A stretch of 64,000 bases of DNA from Methylobacterium nonmethylotrophicum (GTDB lineage: Bacteria > Pseudomonadota > Alphaproteobacteria > Rhizobiales > Beijerinckiaceae). This document shows, piece by piece, positions 41,232 through 50,071 of this stretch. The DNA lies in NCBI RefSeq assembly GCF_004745635.1, contig NZ_SRLB01000020.1, forward strand, positions 58,557 through 122,556, given 5' to 3'. The number at the start of each line of letters is the position of its first letter. Positions within the stretch are counted from its first letter, which is position 1. The notes under the pieces are model-generated. The model saw only the letters and a program-made list of their open reading frames with translations. It was not told the origin of the DNA and did not search any database. The translations under genes were made by a program, and so were the position numbers.

Positions 41232-42932
41232 TCACCCCTCCCGGCGCATGAAGTCGAAGTCGCAGCCCTCGTCGGCCTGCGTGACGGTGTCGTGGAACAG
41301 CCGGGCATAGCCCCGCGCCGCCCAGTCGGGACGCTCCGGCGCCTTGAGGCTCTCGGCCCGGCGCGCCAGCTCGGCCTCGTCCACCAGAAGGTCGATCCGC
41401 CGGCCCGCGACGTCGAGCCGGATGCGGTCGCCGCTGCGCACCAGCGCCAGCGGCCCCCCCACCGCCGATTCCGGCGTGACGTGCAGCACGATCGTGCCGA
41501 ACGCCGTCCCGCTCATCCGGGCGTCCGAGATCCGCACCATGTCCTTCACGCCCTGGCGCGCGAGCGTCTTCGGGATCGGCAGGTAGCCGGCCTCCGGCAT
41601 CCCCGGCGCGCCCTTCGGGCCGGCGTTGCGCAGCACCAGCACGTCGTCGGGCCCGACATCGAGGTCGGGGTCGTCGATCCGCGCCGCCATGTCGGGGATC
41701 GACTCGAACACCAGCGCCCGGCCCTCGTGCTGGAGCAGCCGCGGGGTCGCGGCCGAGTGCTTGATGAGGGCACCCCGGGGCGCGAGGTTGCCGGTGAGCA
41801 CCGCCATGGCGCCGACCGGCTTGATCGGGTCGGCGGGCGAGCGGATCACGGTCTGGCCCGGCACGTCCTCGGCCGCCGCCACGACGTCGCGCAGGGTCCT
41901 GCCCGTCACGGTCGGGACGTCGAGGTCGACGAGGTCGCCGAGCTCGCGCAGGAGCTTCGGCACGCCGCCGGCGTGGTGGAAATGCTCCATGTAGTGGTCG
42001 CCCGAGGGCTTGAGGTCGACGAGCACCGGCACGGCGCGGCCGATCTGGTCGAGGCTGTCGAGGTCGAGGTCGACGCCCGCCCGGTTCGCCATGGCGGTGA
42101 GGTGGATCACCCCGTTGGTCGAGCCGCCGATCGCCTGCATCACCACCTGCGCGTTGCGGAACGCCGACTTCGTCAGGATCTCGCTCGGGCGGGGTCCGCC
42201 GGTCTTGGCCATCGCGGCCGCGCAGGCGCCGCTCGCCTCGGCGAGGCGGATGCGCTCGGCGTGCGGCGCGGGAATCGTGCCGGCCATCGGCAGGGCCAAG
42301 CCCATCGCCTCGATCATGCAGGCCATGGTCGAGGCGGTGCCCATCACCATGCAGGTGCCGACCGAGGGGGCGAGGCGCCCGTTGACGGTCTCGATCTCCC
42401 GCTCGTCGATCTCGCCGGCCCGGTGCTGGCCCCACAGGCGCCGGCAATCGGTGCAGGCGCCCAGGACCTCGCCGCGGTGGTGCCCGACCACCATCGGGCC
42501 GACCGGGATCACCACGGTCGGCAGGTCGACGGAGGCCGCCGCCATCACCTGGGCCGGCAGGGTCTTGTCGCAGCCGCCGATGACGATCACCGCGTCCATC
42601 GGCTGGGCGCGGATCATCTCCTCGGTGTCCATCGCCATCAGGTTGCGCAGGTACATCGAGGTCGGGTGGGCGAAGCTCTCGTGGATCGAGATCGTCGGAA
42701 ACACCATCGGCATGGCGCCGGCCAGCATCACCCCGCGCTTGGCCGCCTCGATCAGCTGGGCGGCGTTGCCGTGGCAGGGATTGTAGTCGGAGGCGGTGTT
42801 GGTGATGCCGACGATCGGGCGGTCGAGGGCATCGTCGGAATAGCCCGCCGCCTTGATGAACGCCTTGCGCAGGAAGAGCGAGAAGCCCGCATCCCCGTAG
42901 CTCGTCAGTCCCTTGCGCAGACCCTTGCCCAT
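41232..42932 (-). CDS. IlvD/Edd-family sugar-acid dehydratase
   Basis: 566 residues. Dehydrates a sugar acid to a 2-keto-3-deoxy acid, or is a paralogue of dihydroxy-acid dehydratase. Iron-sulfur cysteines lie in DYNPCHGN, IGGCDKTLPAQ and SVGTCMVMGTAS. The lengths and motifs fit the arabonate/xylonate dehydratase branch better than IlvD itself, and the divergent sugar ABC transporter supports this; substrate is inference. Start at ATG 42932 after GAGGGAGC. Confidence 0.9.
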   Translation of the reverse strand: MGKGLRKGLTSYGDAGFSLFLRKAFIKAAGYSDDALDRPIVGITNTASDYNPCHGNAAQLIEAAKRGVMLAGAMPMVFPTISIHESFAHPTSMYLRNLMAMDTEEMIRAQPMDAVIVIGGCDKTLPAQVMAAASVDLPTVVIPVGPMVVGHHRGEVLGACTDCRRLWGQHRAGEIDEREIETVNGRLAPSVGTCMVMGTASTMACMIEAMGLALPMAGTIPAPHAERIRLAEASGACAAAMAKTGGPRPSEILTKSAFRNAQVVMQAIGGSTNGVIHLTAMANRAGVDLDLDSLDQIGRAVPVLVDLKPSGDHYMEHFHHAGGVPKLLRELGDLVDLDVPTVTGRTLRDVVAAAEDVPGQTVIRSPADPIKPVGAMAVLTGNLAPRGALIKHSAATPRLLQHEGRALVFESIPDMAARIDDPDLDVGPDDVLVLRNAGPKGAPGMPEAGYLPIPKTLARQGVKDMVRISDARMSGTAFGTIVLHVTPESAVGGPLALVRSGDRIRLDVAGRRIDLLVDEAELARRAESLKAPERPDWAARGYARLFHDTVTQADEGCDFDFMRREG

Positions 42933-42960
42933 GGCGTGCTCCCTCCCGGCGATCCTCCGG

Positions 42961-43076
42961 GTTCTACGAGCGGGCGGAGGATTGTCAATGAAACACCCGG
43001 GAATTCGGGCTCGGCGCCGCAATGATCGGGACGACACGGCAACGTTATTGACAATCCGCGGCCCGCCACGGACGAT
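42961..43076. promoter_or_regulatory. Divergent promoter region with 11-bp inverted repeat
   Basis: GGATTGTCAAT (42979-42989) and its exact complement (43047-43057) lie 57 bp apart between the dehydratase and the sugar-binding protein genes. Each contains a TTGACA facing outward: leftward with TAGAAC 16 bp on (42966-42961), rightward (43048-43053) with GACGAT 17 bp on. They may be -35 boxes of two divergent promoters, operator half-sites for the GntR protein encoded at 48367, or both. Confidence 0.6.
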
Positions 43077-43108
43077 GGGTCCAACAATCACGAGGGGAGG
43101 ACGGCCGG

Positions 43109-44395
43109 ATGGGCAGCGCGCGCGCCTGGGTGGCGACCATGATCGGGGCGGGCCTGCTGATGGCAGGCCCGGCCCTCGCGGCGGAGCCGGTCCAGATCAC
43201 GATGTGGTCGAACTGGCCCGACGAGCCGGCCAAGAAGGAGTGGGTGACGGCGCGGGTCCGGGACTTCGAGGCCGCGAACAAGCAGTGCAGCGTCAAGCTG
43301 AGCTTCATCCCGAAGGCCGACATCTACACCCAGGCGAAGTCCGCCGTGCGCACCGGCCAGGCCCCGGACGTGTTCTACATGGAGCCGGACCAGCCCGAGT
43401 TCCTGGCCGGCGGCTTCCTCGAGCCCCTCGACGGCCACGTCGACCTGTCGCGGCTGGAGGACTGGGCAAAGCCCGCCTGGACGAGCAAGGGCAAGGTCTA
43501 CGGCCTGCCGGTCGAGGCCTACACGGTCGAACTGTACTACAACAAGGATCTGGTGAAGAAGGTCGGGGTCGAGGTGCCGCCCTCGTTCCAGCTGACGCAG
43601 GGAGCCTTCGCGGATCTCGTCAAGAAGGGCGCCGCGGCCGGCATCACGCCGGTGTCGCAGGGCGTCGGCGACCGGCCGTTCCCGGGCGGCCTGCTGCTGT
43701 TCGAGTCGCTCCTGCGCAAGCTCGGCCCGGAGGATTACGGCAAGCTCCTGAACGGCGCCCTGTCGTTCCGGGATCCCCGCGTCCTCGAGGTGATGACGTG
43801 GTTCAAGGGGCTGGTCGATGCCGGCGCCTATCCGAAGAGCTTCGCGACGCTGAAGCTCGGCGAGTCGCACTACTACTTCTACCAGAAGCCCGGGGCGCTG
43901 ACCTTCCCCGATCCGAGCTGGTTCACCGGGCGCGCCTTCGCGCCGCCGGAGAGCGGCGGCATGCCGGCCGATTTTCCCCTCGGCATCATGCAGTTCCCGG
44001 CCATGGACGGCGGCCTTTGCCCGAGTTGCAAGACCCTGGCGGTGGCCGGCAGCTTCGTGATGTATTCCCGCGGCAAGAACAAGGATTGCGCCGGCGCCCT
44101 CCTCAACGCCATGGCCACCCCGGGCAACGGCAACAAATGGATGGAGCAGGTCTCGCTGCAGACCGGGCTGAAGACCGATCCGTCGACGATCAAGTCGAGC
44201 CGGGCTGAGTATTTCGCCGAGCTGAACGCCCGGAACAAGGACGTGACGTATTTCTTCGGAACGCCGCTCCTGTATTACCGCGCGAAGTGCGCCGAGACCT
44301 ACACCCAGGTGATGAACAACGCCTTCCCGGCGGGCCTGATCGGCGTCGACGAGGCCGCCGCCAAGATGGATGCGGCCTGCCGCAAGGGGAGCTGA
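43109..44395 (+). CDS. Sugar ABC transporter substrate-binding protein
   Basis: 428 residues, exported to the periplasm by a signal peptide ending GPALAAEP. Family-1 extracellular solute-binding fold (ITMWSNWPDEPAKKEWV at the start of the mature protein). First of six genes running in the same direction; GAGGGGAGG sits before ATG 43109. The sugar bound is not known. Confidence 0.93.
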   Translation: MGSARAWVATMIGAGLLMAGPALAAEPVQITMWSNWPDEPAKKEWVTARVRDFEAANKQCSVKLSFIPKADIYTQAKSAVRTGQAPDVFYMEPDQPEFLAGGFLEPLDGHVDLSRLEDWAKPAWTSKGKVYGLPVEAYTVELYYNKDLVKKVGVEVPPSFQLTQGAFADLVKKGAAAGITPVSQGVGDRPFPGGLLLFESLLRKLGPEDYGKLLNGALSFRDPRVLEVMTWFKGLVDAGAYPKSFATLKLGESHYYFYQKPGALTFPDPSWFTGRAFAPPESGGMPADFPLGIMQFPAMDGGLCPSCKTLAVAGSFVMYSRGKNKDCAGALLNAMATPGNGNKWMEQVSLQTGLKTDPSTIKSSRAEYFAELNARNKDVTYFFGTPLLYYRAKCAETYTQVMNNAFPAGLIGVDEAAAKMDAACRKGS

Positions 44396-44399
44396 CGCG

Positions 44400-45359
44400 G
44401 TGGCCGACGCCGCGACCCCGGCGGGTGCGAGGGTCGCACGGCCTGCGCCCGTTCCGAAAGCCGGCCGGATGGCGGATCCGCGCCGCGCCGGCCTCTCCAT
44501 CCTCCTGGTCTTCCTGGCGCCCGCCCTCCTCGTCTATCTCGGGCTCACCGCCTATCCGGCCGTGCGCACGGTCCTCGACAGCCTGTTCACGATCGAGGGG
44601 ACGGAGCGCAGCTTCGTCGGGATCGCCAATTACCGCGACCTCCTCGCCGACGAGACGTTCCGGGTCGCGGTGCGCAACACCTTCGTGTGGGCCTTCGTGG
44701 CGCCTGTCCTCGACGTCGCGACCGGCCTGCTGCTCGCGCTGGCGCTCTATGCCGGCGTGCCGTTCGCGCGGTTCCTGCGGGTCGCCTGGTTCACGCCGGT
44801 GCTCCTGTCCTACGTCGTGGTCGCGATCCTCTGGATGTGGCTCTACAACTACGACTGGGGCGTGGTGAACGAGGCCTTGCGCGCCGTCGGGCTCGGCGCC
44901 CTTGCCCGCTCCTGGCTCGGCGACCCGAACACCGCGCTGTCCGCCCTCATCGTGACGCATGCCTGGAAATGGGCCGGCTTCAACATGGTGGTGTGCCTGG
45001 CGGCCATCCACTCGCTCCCCTCCGAGGTGCTGGAGGCGGCCGAGCTCGACAATTGCGGCTGGGGCGCGAAGCTGCGCCACGTCATCGTGCCGATGCTGTG
45101 GCCGACCCTGCTCAATCTCTACGTGCTCGCCTTCATCGGCAAGATGAAGGTCTTCGACCTCGTCTGGATCATGACCGGCGGCGGGCCGCTCTGGGCGACC
45201 GAGACGGTGTCGACCTACGTCTACAAGCGCGCCTTCAACTGGAACACCTTCGACCTCGGCTACCCGTCGGCGATCGCGACGGTGTGGTTCGGGGTGGTCT
45301 GCGCCGCGGTCATGATCCTCAACCGGGTGTTCCGATCCCGCGACCGGCTGGAGTATTGA
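44400..45359 (+). CDS. Sugar ABC transporter permease 1 (UgpA-like)
   Basis: 319 residues from a GTG at 44400, preceded by AAGGGGAGC; a later ATG at 44469 is possible. Six helices and the ATPase-docking EAA loop EVLEAAELDNCGWGAKLRH. Belongs to the binding-protein-dependent sugar permease (MalF/UgpA) type. Starts 4 nt after the binding-protein gene. Confidence 0.92.
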   Translation: MADAATPAGARVARPAPVPKAGRMADPRRAGLSILLVFLAPALLVYLGLTAYPAVRTVLDSLFTIEGTERSFVGIANYRDLLADETFRVAVRNTFVWAFVAPVLDVATGLLLALALYAGVPFARFLRVAWFTPVLLSYVVVAILWMWLYNYDWGVVNEALRAVGLGALARSWLGDPNTALSALIVTHAWKWAGFNMVVCLAAIHSLPSEVLEAAELDNCGWGAKLRHVIVPMLWPTLLNLYVLAFIGKMKVFDLVWIMTGGGPLWATETVSTYVYKRAFNWNTFDLGYPSAIATVWFGVVCAAVMILNRVFRSRDRLEY

Positions 45360-45361
45360 GG

Positions 45362-46210
45362 ATGCGCGCCACCCTCGCCCCGCGCCGGGGCGGTCTCCTG
45401 GCGAGCCGGGCCGCGCTCGGCCTCGTCATCGCCGCCTACACGGCCTACACGCTCGGGCCGTTCCTGTGGCTCGCCACCATGTCGGTGCGCACCACCGGCG
45501 AGATCTCGGCCGACCACTACGCCTGGCCAAGACCCTTCCACTGGGAGCAGTTCCGGGTCGCCTGGGTCGATTCCGATTTCGCGACGTATTTCTGGAACTC
45601 GACGGTCGTCGTCGTGACGGCGGTCGCCGCCGTGACCCTCATCGGCGCCGCCGCCGCCCATGCGCTGGCCCGCTACCACTTCCCCGGCAACCGCCTCATC
45701 TACGGCATCCTGTTCTCGTCGATCATCTTCCCGCCGCAGATCACCCTGATCTCGCTCTACCAGATCCTCGTCGATTACGGCCTCTACAACAGCCTGATCG
45801 GCCTGACGCTGGTCTACGTCTCGCTGCAGCTGCCGCTGACCGTCTACCTGCTCGAGGGCTTCTTCGCCCGCATCCCCCAGGACCTGTTCGACGCGGCGAA
45901 GATGGACGGCTACGGCGATCTCGAGATCTTCCGCCGCATCGTCCTGCCGATCGGCATGCCGGCGATCGCCACCACCCTGATCCTGAACTTCATCCAGCTC
46001 TGGAACGAGTTCCTGTTCGCGGTGGTGCTGGTCACCGATCCGGACAAGCGCACCCTGCCGATCGGCATCCGGGCCTTCATGGGCGACCACTTCCAGGACA
46101 TCGGCATGATCGCCGCCGGGGTGATGATCTCGGTCGTCCCGGTGATCGTCGCCTACGTGTTCTTCTCCGAGAAGCTGATCCGCGGCATGACCGCGGGCGC
46201 CGTCAAGTAA
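45362..46210 (+). CDS. Sugar ABC transporter permease 2 (UgpE-like)
   Basis: 282 residues, six helices, EAA loop DLFDAAKMDGYGDLEIFRRI. MalG/UgpE partner of the preceding permease; 2-nt gap. Confidence 0.92.
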   Translation: MRATLAPRRGGLLASRAALGLVIAAYTAYTLGPFLWLATMSVRTTGEISADHYAWPRPFHWEQFRVAWVDSDFATYFWNSTVVVVTAVAAVTLIGAAAAHALARYHFPGNRLIYGILFSSIIFPPQITLISLYQILVDYGLYNSLIGLTLVYVSLQLPLTVYLLEGFFARIPQDLFDAAKMDGYGDLEIFRRIVLPIGMPAIATTLILNFIQLWNEFLFAVVLVTDPDKRTLPIGIRAFMGDHFQDIGMIAAGVMISVVPVIVAYVFFSEKLIRGMTAGAVK

Positions 46211-46220
46211 GGGATCCGGG

Positions 46221-47357
46221 ATGGCCGTCGTCCAGCTCTCCAAGATCTGCAAGCGCTACGGCTCGGCCGGGCCGGTCGTGGTCGACAACGTCGACGTCAC
46301 GGTGGGCGACGGCGAGTTCATGGTGCTGCTCGGGCCGTCCGGCTGCGGCAAGTCCACCACCCTGCGGATGATCGCCGGGCTCGAGACGATCTCGTCCGGC
46401 ACGCTGTCCATCGACGGGCGGACGGTGAACGACGTGCCGGCCAAGGACCGCGACATCGCCATGGTGTTCCAGTCCTACGCCCTCTACCCGCACATGAGTG
46501 TCGCCGAGAACCTCGCCTTCGGCTTGCGCCGCCGCCGCACCCCGCCGGCGGAGATCGAGCGGCGCGTCGGGGAGGTCGCCCGCATCCTGGGGTTGACGCC
46601 CTATCTCGCGCGCAAGCCGCAGGCCCTGTCGGGCGGGCAGCGCCAGCGCGTCGCCCTCGGGCGCGCCATGGTGCGCGAGCCGATGGTCTTCCTCTTCGAC
46701 GAGCCGCTGTCGAACCTCGACGCCGCCCTGCGCGTCGCCACCCGCAACGAGCTGATCAAGCAGCACCACCGCCTCGCCGCGACGATGATCTACGTCACCC
46801 ACGACCAGGTCGAGGCGATGACCATGGGAACGCGGATCTGCGTGATGAACGGGGGCCGCGTCGCCCAGGTCGGCGCGCCGCTCGACGTCTACTGGAACCC
46901 GGCCGACACCTTCGTCGCGCGCTTCCTCGGCTCGCCGCCGATGAACCTGTTCACCGTGCCGGTCGCCGGGGCCCGCGTCGGCACCGCGGCGATCGACGCC
47001 CCGCTCCTGCGCTGGAGCGGCGCCGCCCTGGCGCCGCTCGACGGCCGGGAGGCGGTGCTCGGGGTACGCGCCGAGGACCTGCACCTCGCACCCGAGGCCG
47101 CGGGAGCCGCGCCCGGCCGGATCCGCGGCCGGATCTTCGCGGTCGAGCCGCTCGGTGCCGAGACCCTGGTCGCGATCGAGACGGAAGGCGGGGCCGAGTG
47201 CACGGCGCGGCTGCCGCGGGACACGCGGGCCCGGGTCGGCGAGGTCGTGACGCTGCATTTCCGGCCGGAGGCCGCCTTCCTGTTCGATCCGCAGAGCCAG
47301 GCGGCGATTCCCGCCCTGCCGGCGGCCGGCCCGCTGCGCACCGGAGCCGTCCATTGA
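46221..47357 (+). CDS. Sugar ABC transporter ATPase (UgpC/MsmK-like)
   Basis: 378 residues. Walker A GPSGCGKST, signature LSGGQRQRV, Walker B VFLFDEPLSNLD and switch histidine in VTHDQ; C-terminal TOBE domain (from about residue 245) typical of sugar importers. Stop overlaps the next gene's TTG start, showing translational coupling. Confidence 0.94.
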   Translation: MAVVQLSKICKRYGSAGPVVVDNVDVTVGDGEFMVLLGPSGCGKSTTLRMIAGLETISSGTLSIDGRTVNDVPAKDRDIAMVFQSYALYPHMSVAENLAFGLRRRRTPPAEIERRVGEVARILGLTPYLARKPQALSGGQRQRVALGRAMVREPMVFLFDEPLSNLDAALRVATRNELIKQHHRLAATMIYVTHDQVEAMTMGTRICVMNGGRVAQVGAPLDVYWNPADTFVARFLGSPPMNLFTVPVAGARVGTAAIDAPLLRWSGAALAPLDGREAVLGVRAEDLHLAPEAAGAAPGRIRGRIFAVEPLGAETLVAIETEGGAECTARLPRDTRARVGEVVTLHFRPEAAFLFDPQSQAAIPALPAAGPLRTGAVH

Positions 47358-48370
47358 GTAGCCCGCATTCGCCCCTCAGGATCGGCCTGATCGGCGCCGG
47401 CTGGGTCACGCAGCATCATCTCGCGGGCTGGGCCCGCCTCGCGGGGCGCGCCACCGTCGCCGCCATCGCCGATCCCTCGGCCGAGCGGCGCGAGGCGCGC
47501 GCCCGCGACTTCGCGATCCCGCGCCACTTCGCGACCGCGCGCGAGATGTTCGAGGCCGGCGGCCTCGACGCGGTCGACATCGCGGCGCCCCGGGCGGTCC
47601 ACGCCGAGCTCGTGCGCCTCGCCGCCGATCACGGGCTGCCGATCCTGTGCCAGAAGCCGCTGGCCCCGACGCTCGCGGAGGCGCAGGCCCTGGTCGCGGA
47701 GGTCGAGGGGCGGGTGCGCCTGATGGTGCACGAGAACTGGCGCTTCCGCGCCTATTACCGGGAGGCCGCCGCCTGGCTGCGCGCCGGGATGATCGGCCGG
47801 CCCTTCGCGGCGCGGCTCTCCGTGGTGACGAGCGGGACCCTGCCGGACGCGGGCGGGCGTTTCCCGGCCCTGGAGCGCCAGCCCTTCATGCGCGACGAGA
47901 CCCGGATGCTCGTCGCCGAGGTGCTGATCCACCACCTCGACACCTTGCGCTGGCTCCTCGGGCCGCTCCGGGTCACCGCCTGCGCGCTCGGCCGCACCTG
48001 CGCCGACCTCGCGGGGGAGGACACCGCGCTGATCCAGCTCGCCGGGGCGGACGGTCTCGCGGTCCAGGTCTTCGCGACCTTCGCGGCGCACGGGGCGCCG
48101 CCGGCGGCGGCCGACCATCTCGAGATCCTCGGGCCCTCGGGCGCGATCCGGCTCGCGAATGGCGACCTGACGATGACCGGACGGGAGACGCGCGCCGTCG
48201 CCTACGACCTCGACGCCACCTACAGCGAGTCCTACGCCGCCACGATCGCCCATTTCGTCGACCGGCTCGCGGACGGCGCGCCCTTCGAGACGGGGCCGGC
48301 CGACAACCTCGAGACGCTGCGGCTCGTCGAGGCGTGCTACCGGCTCGCGGGCCGGGAGGACGCGCGGTGA
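47354..48370 (+). CDS. Gfo/Idh/MocA-family sugar dehydrogenase
   Basis: 338 residues from a TTG start at 47354 that overlaps the ATPase stop. Rossmann motif GLIGAGWVTQHHL and the lysine in CQKPLAPT (K of the EKP-type motif, here QKP) are present, with the conserved catalytic segment VAEVLIHHLDTL. NAD(P)-dependent oxidation of a sugar or inositol-like compound is likely. Position in the transporter operon suggests it acts on the imported sugar. Confidence 0.87.
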   Translation: MSSPHSPLRIGLIGAGWVTQHHLAGWARLAGRATVAAIADPSAERREARARDFAIPRHFATAREMFEAGGLDAVDIAAPRAVHAELVRLAADHGLPILCQKPLAPTLAEAQALVAEVEGRVRLMVHENWRFRAYYREAAAWLRAGMIGRPFAARLSVVTSGTLPDAGGRFPALERQPFMRDETRMLVAEVLIHHLDTLRWLLGPLRVTACALGRTCADLAGEDTALIQLAGADGLAVQVFATFAAHGAPPAAADHLEILGPSGAIRLANGDLTMTGRETRAVAYDLDATYSESYAATIAHFVDRLADGAPFETGPADNLETLRLVEACYRLAGREDAR

Positions 48371-49095
48371 CCGACAGGCCCGACCCGCCGCAGCGCGACG
48401 GCATCGACGCCGTGGTGGCGTCGCTCGAGGAGGACATCATCTTCGGGCGCCTCGCGCCCGGCGCCCGCCTGACCGAGGACGCCCTGATGACGCGCTTTCG
48501 CGCCTCGCGGCACTTCATCCGCCAGGCGCTCGTCGCGATGGAGCGCCGGGGCGTCGTGCGGCGCGAGCGCCATGTCGGGGCGACGGTCCGCTCCTACTCC
48601 GCCGAGGAGGTGCGACAGATCTACGAGGTCCGCGAGATGCTGACCCGCCAGGCGCTGCTGATGCTCGACCTGCCGGCCCCGCCCGCTCTGGTCGCCCGCT
48701 TGCGGGCGCTGCAGGCCGCCTACCGGGACCGGGCCGCCTCGCGCGACCTGCGCGGCGTCCACGAGGCCAACGACGCCTTCCACCTCGCGCTGTTCGAGGC
48801 CTGCGGCAACCCCTACCTCGTGCGCACGCTCAACGACTACATGGGCCTGACGCTGCCGATGCGGGCCAAGAACCTGGCCGACGCCGACGGCCTGCTCCTG
48901 TCGATCCGCCAGCACGAGGTGATGATCGACCTTCTCGGCGGGCGCGACCGCTGGGCCCTGGCGCAGCTCGGCGTCGACCACATGCAGGCGAGCAAGGCGG
49001 ATTACCTCGCCCGGATCGCGGGTCGCGAGGACGGGACGATCCCGGCGATCGGGCAGCGGACGATCGCCGCGAACGACCAGCGCCGGGCGGGGTGA
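48367..49095 (+). CDS. GntR-family regulator (FCD domain)
   Basis: 242 residues from GTG 48367, which overlaps the previous stop (GTGA). N-terminal winged helix (LEEDIIFGRLAPGARLTEDA, MTRFRASRHFIRQAL) and C-terminal FCD ligand domain with HEANDAFHLALFEACGNP. FadR-subfamily regulators bind sugar acids or related organic acids; this one probably controls the divergent dehydratase/transporter operons. Confidence 0.9.
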   Translation: MTDRPDPPQRDGIDAVVASLEEDIIFGRLAPGARLTEDALMTRFRASRHFIRQALVAMERRGVVRRERHVGATVRSYSAEEVRQIYEVREMLTRQALLMLDLPAPPALVARLRALQAAYRDRAASRDLRGVHEANDAFHLALFEACGNPYLVRTLNDYMGLTLPMRAKNLADADGLLLSIRQHEVMIDLLGGRDRWALAQLGVDHMQASKADYLARIAGREDGTIPAIGQRTIAANDQRRAG

Positions 49096-49357
49096 CGCCG
49101 GCGCCGCGGTGACGCCGGTTCCGGTGCCGGCCGCCGGCATCATCGCGGTGACCATCAAGTGCACGTCGTCGGCGGCATCATCGATGCACGCCTGAGGCTG
49201 GCATGCGCGCGAGCACCTCCCCGGCGGCGCAGGCCCGCGGCCGGGCCTGGGAGATCGGCGGCGGGTGCGCCTCCCGCTCACGCCCGTGGCTGGCGCCCTA
49301 CTTGCCAGCCCGGATCGTTCCGCAGACAGCCGTCCATCGTCCTCAGAGGAGCGCCGC
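49096..49357. other. Intergenic region before the amidase gene
   Basis: 262 bp. Contains the direct repeat GGTGACGCCGG near its left end and two copies of GGCATCATCG; no promoter or hairpin I can defend. Confidence 0.5.
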
Positions 49358-50008
49358 ATGACCGAGACGCGGGAAAACAGCTACACGGGCGTCTTCGACG
49401 GCAGCGTCGGGTTCGGCAAGAAGCCGGCCGTCATCGTCATCGATCTGATCCGGGCCTACACCACCCCTGGCGAGGCCTTCTTCGCCGAGGGCGTCGTCAG
49501 CGCCGTGCGGGAATCGGTCGAGCTGCTGGACGCGTGCCGGCAGGTGGGCATCCCCGTCATCTACACGAAGGTCCTTTACCATCCTGGCGGGGCCGACGGA
49601 GGTCTGTTCGTCCGGAAGGTTCCGGCTCTGCGCAAGCTCGTCGCGGGCGAGCCGATGGCGGAGATCGACCCGCTCATCCCGCCTGCTCCCGACGATCTCG
49701 TCATCACCAAGAACTACCCGAGCTGCTTCTTCGGGACGACGCTCGCCTCGACATTGTTCGGTCTCGGCGTCGACACGACGATCCTGATCGGGTGCTCGAC
49801 GAGCGGCTGCGTGCGCGCGACCGCGATCGATGCCATTCAGTACGGCTTCCGGGTCATCGTACCCCGCGAATGCGTCGGGGACCGCCATGACGGACCGCAC
49901 GACGCCAATCTCTTCGACATCAATGCCAAGTACGGAGACGTGCTGGCGAAGGCGGAGGTGATCGACCTCGTGCGCGCCCTCGCGGCGTCCCCGGCGCGCG
50001 CGGCCTGA
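49358..50008 (+). CDS. Isochorismatase-fold amidohydrolase
   Basis: 216 residues. Cysteine hydrolase with the triad D in VIVIDLIRAY, K in TKNYPSCFFGTT and nucleophile C in GCSTSGCVRAT. The pattern is closest to the N-carbamoylsarcosine amidase and maleamate amidohydrolase (NicF) group, enzymes hydrolysing a linear amide or ureido bond late in N-heterocycle degradation. ATG 49358 follows GAGGAGCGCC. Neighbouring FAD monooxygenase and ring-opening amidohydrolase fit such a route. Confidence 0.85.
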   Translation: MTETRENSYTGVFDGSVGFGKKPAVIVIDLIRAYTTPGEAFFAEGVVSAVRESVELLDACRQVGIPVIYTKVLYHPGGADGGLFVRKVPALRKLVAGEPMAEIDPLIPPAPDDLVITKNYPSCFFGTTLASTLFGLGVDTTILIGCSTSGCVRATAIDAIQYGFRVIVPRECVGDRHDGPHDANLFDINAKYGDVLAKAEVIDLVRALAASPARAA

Positions 50009-50071
50009 CCCGGGACGGGCGGACTCGTCCTGAAGCGGGCTCTCGCACCGTCGTGCGGCCGGCGGCCCCGG

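Noticed and set aside
49358..50008. Biuret hydrolase (BiuH) as the next step after cyanurate ring opening
   Set aside because: The motif spacing and the TKNYPSCFFGT lysine segment fit the carbamoylsarcosine/maleamate group better than BiuH as I recall it, so the cyanurate-biuret pathway is not claimed.
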